A stretch of 9,852 nt of DNA, from NCBI GenBank assembly GCA_902797065.1, contig CADBRK010000224.1, positions 1 to 9,852 of the forward strand, written 5' to 3'. Below, one piece after another: positions 1 to 6,316 of the stretch. The notes under the pieces were generated by a model. It was not told the origin of the DNA. It did no database searches and saw only the letters and a program-made list of their open reading frames with translations. The translations under genes were made by a program, and so were the position numbers. Source of the stretch: an uncultured Ruminococcus sp. Lineage in GTDB: Bacteria > Bacillota > Clostridia > Oscillospirales > Acutalibacteraceae. Numbering within the stretch: the first letter of the stretch is position 1; each line of letters starts with the position of its first letter.

Positions 1-2
1 CA

Positions 3-74
3 GCACTGTATACATATTACGTATGGAAAAAAGAGATTAGCCAAAAACCTGCCGACAACACATCGGATACATAA
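3..74 (+). CDS. C-terminal tail of an unidentified protein (5' end outside window)
   Basis: An open frame enters from the left edge and stops with TAA at 72-74, seven bases before a terminator hairpin. The visible 23 residues begin ALYTYYVWKKE, an aromatic-hydrophobic stretch followed by a polar, charged tail. This would fit the end of a last membrane helix and a short cytoplasmic tail. The position of the stop just before a terminator is the main reason to believe it. Too little is visible to name a family. The other two forward frames are less convincing: one stops near 39, and the other runs through the hairpin. Confidence 0.45.
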   Translation, partial: ALYTYYVWKKEISQKPADNTSDT

Positions 75-80
75 TACCCA

Positions 81-119
81 AAGGCACACGTCACCGATTT
101 TCCGGTATGCGTGTGCCTT
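81..119 (+). terminator. Rho-independent terminator of the upstream gene
   Basis: A perfect 10-bp stem (AAGGCACACG at 81-90 pairs with CGTGTGCCTT at 110-119) encloses a second 4-bp stem (ACCG 93-96 with CGGT 103-106) and a six-base loop. It is followed by an AT-rich stretch, GATTAATTTTAATT, which is a weak rather than ideal U tract. It separates the gene ending at 74 from the GTPase operon. Confidence 0.75.
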
Positions 120-162
120 GATTAATTTTAATTATAAGAAGATTAGAATTTGATTAACCGGC

Positions 163-191
163 TTGTTATTCATATATGTTATTGCTATAAT
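163..191 (+). promoter_or_regulatory. Sigma-A-type promoter of the GTPase operon
   Basis: The -35 box TTGTTA (163-168) and the -10 box TATAAT (186-191) are separated by 17 bases, and a TGn extended -10 element precedes the -10 box (183-185). The start of transcription is expected near 198, giving a leader of about 34 bases. The ribosome binding site AAAGGA (218-223) sits eight bases before the ATG at 232. No operator or riboswitch-like structure is evident in the short leader. Confidence 0.8.
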
Positions 192-231
192 ATAAATGTA
201 ATTGTAATTTAAAAAAGAAAGGAATGGTAAT

Positions 232-1446
232 ATGAACGGATATGTAAACAGTACCAAAACCGTCTATAAAGACAACAATTCATTCGCAGGGTTAGACCTT
301 TTTTCGGCTGTCAAGGGCTGTTTTGACAGAATAGCTGCGAGCACAAACAACCTGAAGCATCTGAACATAATGCTTGTGGGCAAAAGCGGCGTAGGCAAAA
401 GCACGCTTATCAACAATCTGTTCAGAGAAAAGCTTGCGCAGACAGGCGGCGTCCGCCCCGTTACAAACGACATCACAGGCTATTCAAAGCCAAACTTCCC
501 TCTCACGGTATATGATTCAAGGGGATTCGAGCTGAACAAGTCCGCACAGAAGAATATTAAAAAGCAGATCGTTTCGACGATAACAAAATGCGCGTCGACA
601 GGCCGTACAGAGGACGCAATACACTGTCTGCTGTACTGCATAAACTCCGGTTCGCGCAGGATAGAACCCGATGAACTCAGCTGGATCATGGAGCTTACTT
701 CGGAAAGCTACATTCTCAAAGTTCCCGTTATAGTCGTACTCACGCAGTCGTATTCCGCGCCCTACGCAAAACAGATCTCAGATTTTATAAAAAGCCGGAA
801 CCTCGGCGTAAGCGCAGTTGTACCCGTGCTTGCGGAGGATTACGATCTCGGTATGGGTCAGGCGGTCAAGCATTACGGACTCGATAATCTGATCTATGAG
901 ATCGAACGCACTCTCACCGATGAACTTGCAGAAACTCTTGCAAACGTGCAGAAAGCTTCCGCAGATCTGAAACAGCGCAAAGCTTCTCTGATCGTAAACG
1001 CTTCCACCGCAGAGGCTGCCGCTGCCGTTGCGCTGACTCCGCTGCCCGTTGCTGACTCCGTTGTGCTTGTCGGTATACAGACAAAAATGCTTGCCGAGAT
1101 AACGACAGTTTACGGTCTGGGCATCAGCAGATCGTTCATCTCGCTGTTTCTGTCTACCGCACTCGGAACATCGGGAGCTACTATCGGCGGACGTACGCTT
1201 GTGTCTGCGCTGAAGCTTATTCCGGGTATCGGCACGGCGGCGGGCGGAATGATAAACGCAGCCGTTGCCTCGGGTATCACAACGGCGATGGGCAATGCAT
1301 ATATTCAGCTTATGACTATGATACACAACGGGCAGATACTCCCCGAAGAGCTTGACTCGAAGATCAATCTCGAAAAGCTGTTCGCCGTTATCGACACCGC
1401 ATTCAGGAATCAGACAGATGAAGATGATTTCAAGACCGCAGAATAA
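232..1446 (+). CDS. DUF697/YcjF-type GTPase, first of a tandem pair (404 aa)
   Basis: P-loop GTPase with a hydrophobic C-terminal domain. Seen: G1 P-loop GKSGVGKS at residues 50-57; a candidate G2 threonine at T82; G3 DSRG at 95-98. Where NKxD (G4) is expected after the strand VPVIVV there is TQSYS (171-175), so the usual guanine-reading Asp is absent. Residues about 250-375 form an Ala/Gly-rich helical domain (PLPVADSVVLVGIQ, LGTSG, GRTL, KLIPGIGTAAGG) typical of DUF697 proteins, which are thought to associate with membranes. A 40-residue N-terminal extension lacks a counterpart in the next gene. The start is set by AAAGGA eight bases upstream. It is first in an operon, 14 bases before its paralogue. 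The family is poorly characterised; membrane or stress roles are inference, and nucleotide preference is uncertain. The domain assignment is firm and the biological role is not. Confidence 0.9.
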   Translation: MNGYVNSTKTVYKDNNSFAGLDLFSAVKGCFDRIAASTNNLKHLNIMLVGKSGVGKSTLINNLFREKLAQTGGVRPVTNDITGYSKPNFPLTVYDSRGFELNKSAQKNIKKQIVSTITKCASTGRTEDAIHCLLYCINSGSRRIEPDELSWIMELTSESYILKVPVIVVLTQSYSAPYAKQISDFIKSRNLGVSAVVPVLAEDYDLGMGQAVKHYGLDNLIYEIERTLTDELAETLANVQKASADLKQRKASLIVNASTAEAAAAVALTPLPVADSVVLVGIQTKMLAEITTVYGLGISRSFISLFLSTALGTSGATIGGRTLVSALKLIPGIGTAAGGMINAAVASGITTAMGNAYIQLMTMIHNGQILPEELDSKINLEKLFAVIDTAFRNQTDEDDFKTAE

Positions 1447-1460
1447 CAGGTGATAATAGT

Positions 1461-2549
1461 ATGACCGACGTACCTCTTTTGCAGAACTCTCCCCCGCGTC
1501 TGAATATAATGCTGATCGGTAAAACCGGCGCAGGCAAAAGCACGCTCATAAACGCGCTGTTCTCGGATAAGGCTGCCGAAACAAACGCTTTCACCGCAGG
1601 CACAATGGGTATTACAAAAATAACACGCCCGTATTCCATGCTGACCGTTTATGACACGAGGGGCTTTGAGATAGACCCGAAAGCACAGAAGCAGACGCTC
1701 GACGAAATATTCTCAACCGTCAAAAAGCTATCCAAAGACGAAAATGAGCGTATCCACTGTATTCTTTACTGTATCAATCCGAATATCCACAGAGTTGAAG
1801 ACGACGAGATCAAGTGGATACGCACGCTGACAAGCACAGGAAGAAAAAACAGCACTCCCGTTGTGATCGTTCTGACGCAGGCTTTTTCCATACCAAAAGC
1901 GCATCAGATAAAGGAGCATCTCGAAACGCTCTCGCTCGGCGAAGACAGCATTATCCCTATTCTTGCCGAGGACTATATGCTCAATGAGAATCAGCTTATC
2001 TTGTCATACGGCGTTGAACAGCTTACCGACAGCTTATGCAAATTCATTGATTACAGCGCAGGAGTAGTTTCGATCGAAAAAAAGAAGCACCGTGCAAAGG
2101 GGATCGTTGCGGCTTCTTCGGCTTCGGCTATCGCTGCTGCGGCTATCCCTATCCCCTTTGCGGACGCAGCCGCTCTGGTTCCGATACAGATCGGCATGAT
2201 AACAGCAATAACCGCAGCGTTTGACATTGATCTGAAAAAATCGGTTATTACCGCGCTCGTCACAAGCGCACTCGGAACATCGGGTACTACTCTCATAGGA
2301 AGGACGCTGGCAGGCTCTGTCCTCAAGCTGCTGCCTGTTGTCGGCACAGTTGCCGGAGACGCAATAAACGCTTCTTCCGCAGCAATACTTACAACGGCGC
2401 TCGGCGAAGCATACATCAAGCTTATGATGCTTATCGCAAACGGAGAGTTGTCGGAGCAGTATCTTTCAACAAAATCGGGCAAGCTTTTCTTCTCTCATAT
2501 TTTTTTGCAAACGCTCTCAAAATCGAATAAAAACTTGACTAATACCTGA
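1461..2549 (+). CDS. DUF697/YcjF-type GTPase, second of a tandem pair (362 aa)
   Basis: Paralogue of the preceding gene without its N-terminal extension; the G domain starts almost at the N-terminus. Seen: G1 GKTGAGKS at residues 20-27, G2 candidate T52, G3 DTRG at 65-68 with the same 13-residue G2-G3 spacing as the paralogue, and TQAFS at 139-143 in place of NKxD. Residues about 210-330 hold the same DUF697-like domain (PIPFADAAALVPIQ, ALGTSG, GRTL, KLLPVVGTVAG, TTALGEAYIKLM). The start has the SD-like AGGTGA (1448-1453), seven bases upstream. The last 18 residues, rich in Ser, Asn and Leu, look non-conserved, and their codons contain the -35 box of the next gene. No terminator follows, so read-through into the lipoprotein gene is possible. 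The pair probably arose by tandem duplication and may form a hetero-oligomer (inference). Confidence 0.9.
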   Translation: MTDVPLLQNSPPRLNIMLIGKTGAGKSTLINALFSDKAAETNAFTAGTMGITKITRPYSMLTVYDTRGFEIDPKAQKQTLDEIFSTVKKLSKDENERIHCILYCINPNIHRVEDDEIKWIRTLTSTGRKNSTPVVIVLTQAFSIPKAHQIKEHLETLSLGEDSIIPILAEDYMLNENQLILSYGVEQLTDSLCKFIDYSAGVVSIEKKKHRAKGIVAASSASAIAAAAIPIPFADAAALVPIQIGMITAITAAFDIDLKKSVITALVTSALGTSGTTLIGRTLAGSVLKLLPVVGTVAGDAINASSAAILTTALGEAYIKLMMLIANGELSEQYLSTKSGKLFFSHIFLQTLSKSNKNLTNT

Positions 2550-2563
2550 AACTTTGATAAAAT
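2535..2563 (+). promoter_or_regulatory. Strong sigma-A-type promoter of the lipoprotein gene
   Basis: TTGACT (2535-2540) and TAAAAT (2558-2563) are exactly 17 bases apart, with TG at 2555-2556 as an extended -10. The -35 box lies within the last codons of the second GTPase gene, whose stop ends at 2549. Transcription would start near 2570, leaving a leader of about 43 bases. The hydrolase can therefore be expressed independently of the GTPase operon. Confidence 0.8.
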
Positions 2564-2612
2564 AACAACGGCAGTACAGCAATCTGCTAATATATGTTTT
2601 GGGGAAATGCTT

Positions 2613-3881
2613 ATGAAAAAGATTTTGAGCCTTATTATTGCTGCGGCACTTTTGTCGTCGGCGGTGCTTTCGGGCTGTGACTTTATTGTCAAGAATGATT
2701 CGGATAAAAATACATCTTCCGCAGCAGACGCATCAAGCGCAGATGACGGAGACGAGGTTGAGTTCCATTTTTCGGGCAGCAACGACGACACGCCTGCCAA
2801 AGATCATTCTCTGCCCAAGGTCATCGAACCGACTACCTGTCCGCTGTCGGACAGCTCCATTCAGTTTGTTACAAGCAACGCAGACAAGATAATAGCACAG
2901 TATCCCGATTTTTCGGGTACGGTACTCATGTCTTCGGGCAACCGCATATTATACGAAAAATCATTCGGAACAACTGACGGCAAAACGCCAAATTGTGACG
3001 ACACGATCTACCAGATAGGTTCGGTCACAAAGCAGTTTACAGGAACGGCTATATTACAGCTTGAAAAAAAAGGTCTGCTCAATGTGAACGATACTATCGA
3101 CAAGTATTTTACGGAATACGACGCCGAGTACCTTAAAACAGTTACCGTGAGCCAGCTTTTGCAGATGACGGCGGGCTTTGGCGATTACATGCAGACTATA
3201 GAGGGCAACGAAGAGATACTCAACGAATATATGAAAGCTGCAAAGGAGTCCGACGACAGCGCAAAGAAATTCATCGTGTCGGCTATCATCAACGACGGGA
3301 TATACACCGATCCGGGTACTGTTTATTCGTACTCCAACTCGTCGTATTATCTGCTCGGAATAATCATCGAACAGCTTTCGGGCATGAGTTACAGAGAGTA
3401 CCTTCAGACAAATTTCTTCGATTACGCCGACATGAAAGACACGTATTTTGCAGGCGACGGAAAAGACATCTGCAAGGGCTACTCCCCGGCGCAGGAAAAA
3501 TACATCTCCGACAAGGAGGATAAATTCCGCGAGGCGGAGGGCGATTATATCTACCTTTTCTCCGCAGGGTCGGTAGTATCTACGGCGGAAGATGTTCTAA
3601 GATGGATGAGAGTCGTAACATCGGACGAGCTTTTCACGGCGCAGGACAGAAAGACAGTAGAACACGCAACATGGCTTTATAATTACGGCTGGAACACAGG
3701 CGACAATCTATGGCACCACAGCGGAAGAACATACGCTTATTCTTCTCAGGTGTACGCCGATTACAAAACAGATACGCAGCTTGTGATCCTCACCAATATA
3801 TCGTTCTATGAGGATCTCGGAGAAATATCATATAAGATATATTATCCTCTGGTAGATGAAGTCAAAAAAGCTAAGAAATAA
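2613..3881 (+). CDS. Lipid-anchored serine hydrolase, beta-lactamase/class C family (PF00144-like), 422 aa
   Basis: Secreted, membrane-anchored serine hydrolase of the penicillin-binding/beta-lactamase superfamily. The N-terminus is a type II signal peptide with lipobox LSGC; Cys22 would carry the lipid. A Ser/Asp-rich linker (about 25-60) follows. The catalytic domain has SVTK (137-140, nucleophile Ser137 and Lys140), YSN (240-242) and HSG (369-371, equivalent of KTG), so all three motifs are intact. The usual HTSG segment is MTAG. The ATG at 2613 is chosen over the ATG at 2607 because GGGG at 2601-2604 is eight bases from the former and almost abuts the latter. Family members include D-Ala-D-Ala carboxypeptidases, esterases and D-amino-acid amidases; the substrate cannot be read here, and true beta-lactamase activity is not implied. 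It has its own promoter and ends at a hairpin. Confidence 0.9.
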   Translation: MKKILSLIIAAALLSSAVLSGCDFIVKNDSDKNTSSAADASSADDGDEVEFHFSGSNDDTPAKDHSLPKVIEPTTCPLSDSSIQFVTSNADKIIAQYPDFSGTVLMSSGNRILYEKSFGTTDGKTPNCDDTIYQIGSVTKQFTGTAILQLEKKGLLNVNDTIDKYFTEYDAEYLKTVTVSQLLQMTAGFGDYMQTIEGNEEILNEYMKAAKESDDSAKKFIVSAIINDGIYTDPGTVYSYSNSSYYLLGIIIEQLSGMSYREYLQTNFFDYADMKDTYFAGDGKDICKGYSPAQEKYISDKEDKFREAEGDYIYLFSAGSVVSTAEDVLRWMRVVTSDELFTAQDRKTVEHATWLYNYGWNTGDNLWHHSGRTYAYSSQVYADYKTDTQLVILTNISFYEDLGEISYKIYYPLVDEVKKAKK

Positions 3882-3885
3882 AATC

Positions 3886-3911
3886 AGGGTACAGGAAAGC
3901 TCCTGTACCCT
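3886..3911. terminator. Bidirectional terminator between hydrolase and SPFH genes
   Basis: A perfect 11-bp stem (AGGGTACAGGA 3886-3896 with TCCTGTACCCT 3901-3911) has a four-base loop. On the + strand it is followed by TATATCTGTCTTTATC; on the - strand by GATTTTATTTCTT. Both tails are T-rich, fitting its place between convergent genes ending at 3881 and 3938. Confidence 0.85.
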
Positions 3912-3937
3912 ATATCTGTCTTTATCCTTATCACTGC

Positions 3938-4855
3938 TTACTTCTTTGCAACATTCAGGTTCAGATCAGTACCTGCAACCTCTTTAACAGATGTTACAAG
4001 ACCTGCAAGGCTCTGAATTTCCGACGGAATGATGATCTTTGTGGCTTTGCCGTCCGCTGCCTTCTGGAATGCCTCAAGGCTCTTGAGCTGAATTACCTTA
4101 TCGGTGGGATTAGCTTCGTTTAGCATTCTGAGTGCGTCCGCATACGCCTTCTGAACCGTGAGGATAGCCTCTGCTTCACCCTGTGCCTCTCTTATCTTTG
4201 ATTCGCGGATAGCGTCTGCCTGAAGAATAGCTGCCTCTTTGTGACCCTGTGCTACAAGGATCTGACCCTGCTTTTCACCCTCTGCGTCGAGAATTCTTGC
4301 ACGGCGTTCACGCTCTGCCTTCATCTGCTTCTCCATGGCGTCCTGAATTTCTCTCGGCGGAAGAATATTCTTCAGCTCGACACGGTTTACCTTTATGCCC
4401 CATGCGTCTGTTGCTTCGTCAAGAATGGTTCTGATATTGCTGTTGATAACGTCACGAGATGTGAGAGTATGGTCAAGTTCAAGCTCGCCAACGATATTAC
4501 GCAGCGTTGTTGCCGTAAGATTCTCGATAGCCGAGATCGGGCGCTCAACGCCGTAGGTATAAAGCTTCGGATCGGTGATCTGAAAATACACAACGGTATC
4601 TATCTGCATTGTTACGTTATCCTTTGTGATAACCTGCTGCGGCGGGAAATCTACAACCTGCTCTTTGAGCGATACCTTCTTTGCGATCCTGTCGATAAAG
4701 GGTATCTTGACATGCAGACCCGTGCCCCATGTTGCCGAATAAGTACCGAGCTTCTCGATAACAAACGCATTAGCCTGCGGCACTATCTTAACATTCGCAA
4801 TAATGATAAGCAGTATAACAAAAACAACTATTCCCAAAAAAATTCCTAAAGACAT
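3938..4855 (-). CDS. SPFH/stomatin-type membrane protein (QmcA-like), 305 aa
   Basis: Membrane-bound scaffold protein of the SPFH (stomatin/prohibitin/flotillin) superfamily. Residues 3-22 form one N-terminal transmembrane helix. The SPFH domain follows at about 24-185, starting with VKIVPQANAFVIEKLG and including the conserved stretch ITKDNVTMQIDTVVYFQI. A long Ala/Glu/Lys-rich coiled coil covers about 166-245 (AERERRARILDAEGEKQ), and a short hydrophobic tail contains IIIPSEIQSLAGL. The length of 305 residues equals that of E. coli QmcA. The ATG at 4855 is chosen because a perfect AGGAGG (4865-4870) lies nine bases upstream; the in-frame TTG at 4873 would place that site inside the coding region. 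It is the second gene of an operon with an NfeD-like gene, its usual partner. Such proteins form membrane microdomain rings and help control membrane proteases (family knowledge). Confidence in the family is high. Confidence 0.93.
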   Translation of the reverse strand: MSLGIFLGIVVFVILLIIIANVKIVPQANAFVIEKLGTYSATWGTGLHVKIPFIDRIAKKVSLKEQVVDFPPQQVITKDNVTMQIDTVVYFQITDPKLYTYGVERPISAIENLTATTLRNIVGELELDHTLTSRDVINSNIRTILDEATDAWGIKVNRVELKNILPPREIQDAMEKQMKAERERRARILDAEGEKQGQILVAQGHKEAAILQADAIRESKIREAQGEAEAILTVQKAYADALRMLNEANPTDKVIQLKSLEAFQKAADGKATKIIIPSEIQSLAGLVTSVKEVAGTDLNLNVAKK

Positions 4856-4879
4856 AAATAATTTCCTCCTCAATAAATG

Positions 4880-5320
4880 CTACTTCTGCGCAAGCGGCGT
4901 TACCATAAGCTTAACGCCGGATATTTCCTGCACAATGACCTTCTGCCCTTTTTCAACAATCTCGCCGTTTACTGTCCTTGCTGTCCAGACATTGCCTGCA
5001 AGCTTGACCTGTCCTGTCGCTTCGGTATTGTTGATCTGCTGGATAACAACAGCCGTTTTGCCTATATTCATATCTGCGTTCGTGGGTTCTGCCTTTGTCT
5101 GCCTGATCTTTTTGACAAAGGGCTTTGTAATGAGCAGCATGAACAGCGAAACTCCGACAAACAGAGCGATCTGCACGGTAAGATTCGGTACAAAAAAGCT
5201 GACTATTGCCGCCGCAAAAGCGCCGATCACAAACCAGATGGATACAAGCTGAGTAGTCAGACCTTCACATATTGCCAGTACTACCATGAGCGCTATCCAT
5301 ATGTACGGTAAATAATCCAT
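4880..5320 (-). CDS. NfeD-like membrane protein with C-terminal OB-fold domain (YbbJ type), 146 aa
   Basis: Small membrane protein of the NfeD family and partner of the downstream SPFH gene. Three transmembrane segments are visible at about 7-23, 27-44 and 48-65. A basic linker (KKIRQTK) and a soluble beta-rich domain at about 83-146 follow, with the pattern GxxxVKLAGxxW and a GVKLMV terminal strand, typical of the NfeD OB fold. There is no N-terminal protease domain, so this is the short NfeD type. The ATG at 5320 is preferred over the one at 5326, because AGGAGG (5328-5333) is seven bases from 5320 but only one from 5326. The stop lies 24 bases before the SPFH start, within one transcription unit driven by the promoter at 5342-5370. 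Its likely role is to stabilise or localise SPFH assemblies in the membrane (inference from known pairs). Confidence 0.92.
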   Translation of the reverse strand: MDYLPYIWIALMVVLAICEGLTTQLVSIWFVIGAFAAAIVSFFVPNLTVQIALFVGVSLFMLLITKPFVKKIRQTKAEPTNADMNIGKTAVVIQQINNTEATGQVKLAGNVWTARTVNGEIVEKGQKVIVQEISGVKLMVTPLAQK

Positions 5321-5341
5321 ATACATTCCTCCTTTGACATT

Positions 5342-5370
5342 ATTCTATCACATTCTTTTTACCACGTCAA
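5342..5370 (-). promoter_or_regulatory. Promoter of the NfeD-SPFH operon
   Basis: Read on the - strand: -35 TTGACG (5370-5365), a 17-base spacer, and -10 TAGAAT (5347-5342) with TGA just before it as an extended -10. Transcription is expected to start near 5335, which would put AAAGGAGG almost at the 5' end of the message and leave only about 15 bases before the ATG at 5320. Confidence 0.82.
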
Positions 5371-5404
5371 TAGATAAAAAATTTTAATTCTCATTTCAAA
5401 ACTA

Positions 5405-5434
5405 TATACAAAGCGTATAAAAATGTGGTATAAT
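5405..5434 (+). promoter_or_regulatory. Promoter of the DUF4364 gene
   Basis: A perfect -10 box TATAAT (5429-5434), preceded by TGG as an extended -10, stands 18 bases after a moderate -35 TATACA (5405-5410). It is divergent from the NfeD promoter, with the two -35 boxes about 35 bases apart. The start of transcription is expected near 5441. The ribosome binding site AAGGCGGTGA (5454-5463) matches the anti-SD at nine of ten positions. Confidence 0.72.
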
Positions 5435-5467
5435 AAAGACAATTAACACTGACAAGGCGGTGACACT

Positions 5468-6079
5468 ATGGAACATGAATTTGACGCTTTCGACGCAGGC
5501 ATCGACCCCGGCGGACTGAGGAACCGCAGCAACGTACGTCTGCTTATCTGCTATATTATCGACTGTATCAAGAAACCTATAAAAAAAGATCTTGTCATCA
5601 CTGCTATGCAGAAGTATGGAATCGCAAACTACTTCGAGCTTACCGACGCATTTCTCGATCTTGAAAACAAGCAGAACATAACCTGCGCCGATCCCGAAAA
5701 CGATCTGTACACCGTTACGAAAAGCGGAAAGCTTATCGCTTCAAATCTCAGCGACGAACTTCCGTTAGTCATCAGAGAACGCGCTATGTCGGCAGTGACC
5801 GAGCTGATTATGGAAGAAAGGAACAACAAAGAGAACACCGTCGAGATCAGAAAGGTGTCGAACGGTTACGTTGTGGACTGTCATATCACCGATGAAGAAA
5901 CCGATCTCTTCAGCTTTTCGCTCTATGTTCCCGACTCAAAACAGGCGCGTCTTGTAAAGAAGAATTTCAGGGCAAATGCCGAGCTGATTTACAAGACCAT
6001 GATCGCCTCCGTAACCAGGAACACCGATTTTGCCGCTCAGACTCTCGAAGAGATCGTAAACTCAAAAAAACATGGTTAG
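5468..6079 (+). CDS. DUF4364 family protein, probable winged-helix regulator (203 aa)
   Basis: Resembles the clostridial DUF4364 family. Residues about 20-95 form a predicted winged-helix domain: helices around VRLLICYIIDCIKKPIKK and YGIANYFELTDAFLDLENK, then the wing-like LYTVTKSGKLIASNL. The C-terminal half (about 120-203) is an alpha/beta domain with VEIRKVSNGYVVDCHI and LFSFSLYVPD. No signal peptide or membrane segment is present. The start follows a near-perfect AAGGCGGTGA site. A DNA-binding role is inferred from the fold; no target is known. The last 18 bases overlap the end of bofA on the other strand. It has its own promoter, divergent from the NfeD-SPFH operon, so that operon is a possible but unproven target. 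Confidence 0.83.
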   Translation: MEHEFDAFDAGIDPGGLRNRSNVRLLICYIIDCIKKPIKKDLVITAMQKYGIANYFELTDAFLDLENKQNITCADPENDLYTVTKSGKLIASNLSDELPLVIRERAMSAVTELIMEERNNKENTVEIRKVSNGYVVDCHITDEETDLFSFSLYVPDSKQARLVKKNFRANAELIYKTMIASVTRNTDFAAQTLEEIVNSKKHG

Positions 6080-6316
6080 CACAAGCATAAGCGAGGTTCC
6101 CGAAATGCCCAGCACGGCCGATACGGTCAGCGACATCAAGCTGATCGGTATATTTACTCCCGTAAACGGCGCTATACAGTGAACAAGCACAAGCGAAGCC
6201 AATCCGATAAGTATTCCGTATAAGCTTTTGCGCAGAGGTTTTTCAAATCCTGCGGCAGCGTTTACTATCGAATACAATACCCATGTTACACACAATATCA
6301 AGAATAAATTCGGCAT
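6062..6316 (-). CDS. bofA: BofA-family protein, pro-sigma-K processing inhibitor type (84 aa)
   Basis: Small integral membrane protein of the BofA family. In B. subtilis BofA (87 aa) holds the SpoIVFB protease inactive in the outer forespore membrane during sporulation. Hydrophobic segments lie at about 2-22, 31-51 and 58-84. The C-terminal half, with the short motifs GVNIPIS, VSAVLGISG and LMLVLTM, matches the family pattern. An ATG at 6322 is also in frame, but the only SD-like element, a run of seven G (6331-6325 read on this strand), is two bases from it and eight from the ATG at 6316; I prefer 6316 with moderate confidence. That SD lacks the normal AGGAGG core. Start and SD sit within an inverted repeat (6310-6350). 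I see no convincing promoter. The gene converges on and overlaps DUF4364 by 18 bases. It implies a sporulation-lineage organism. Confidence 0.8.
   Translation of the reverse strand: MPNLFLILCVTWVLYSIVNAAAGFEKPLRKSLYGILIGLASLVLVHCIAPFTGVNIPISLMSLTVSAVLGISGTSLMLVLTMFF

Noticed and set aside
120..231. Possible riboswitch or leader element before the GTPase operon
   Set aside because: The region is AT-rich with a plain promoter and a leader of about 34 bases; no stable hairpin apart from the terminator at 81-119.
778..1326. Long - strand open frame (182 codons) opposite the first GTPase
   Set aside because: Its composition is unlike a real protein (Arg, Cys, His and Ser rich) and it mirrors the codon pattern of the conserved sense gene.
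2051..2482. - strand open frame rich in Ala, Ser and Pro opposite the second GTPase
   Set aside because: Antisense shadow of the Ala-rich DUF697-like region; no start signals.
2607..2612. ATG at 2607 as the start of the lipoprotein
   Set aside because: The G-rich ribosome binding site is only two bases away; the ATG at 2613 gives correct spacing and a typical MKK signal peptide.
4241..4849. Long + strand open frame (202 codons) opposite the SPFH gene
   Set aside because: It is antisense to a clearly conserved protein, Cys- and Leu-rich without family features, and has no promoter or ribosome binding site.
4856..4873. TTG start six codons upstream for the SPFH gene
   Set aside because: The AGGAGG that should serve as ribosome binding site would be inside the coding region; the ATG at 4855 has ideal spacing.
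4803..5311. Two + strand open frames opposite the NfeD gene
   Set aside because: Antisense to a conserved gene with a clear promoter, ribosome binding site and family match; compositions are Cys/Tyr/Ser rich.
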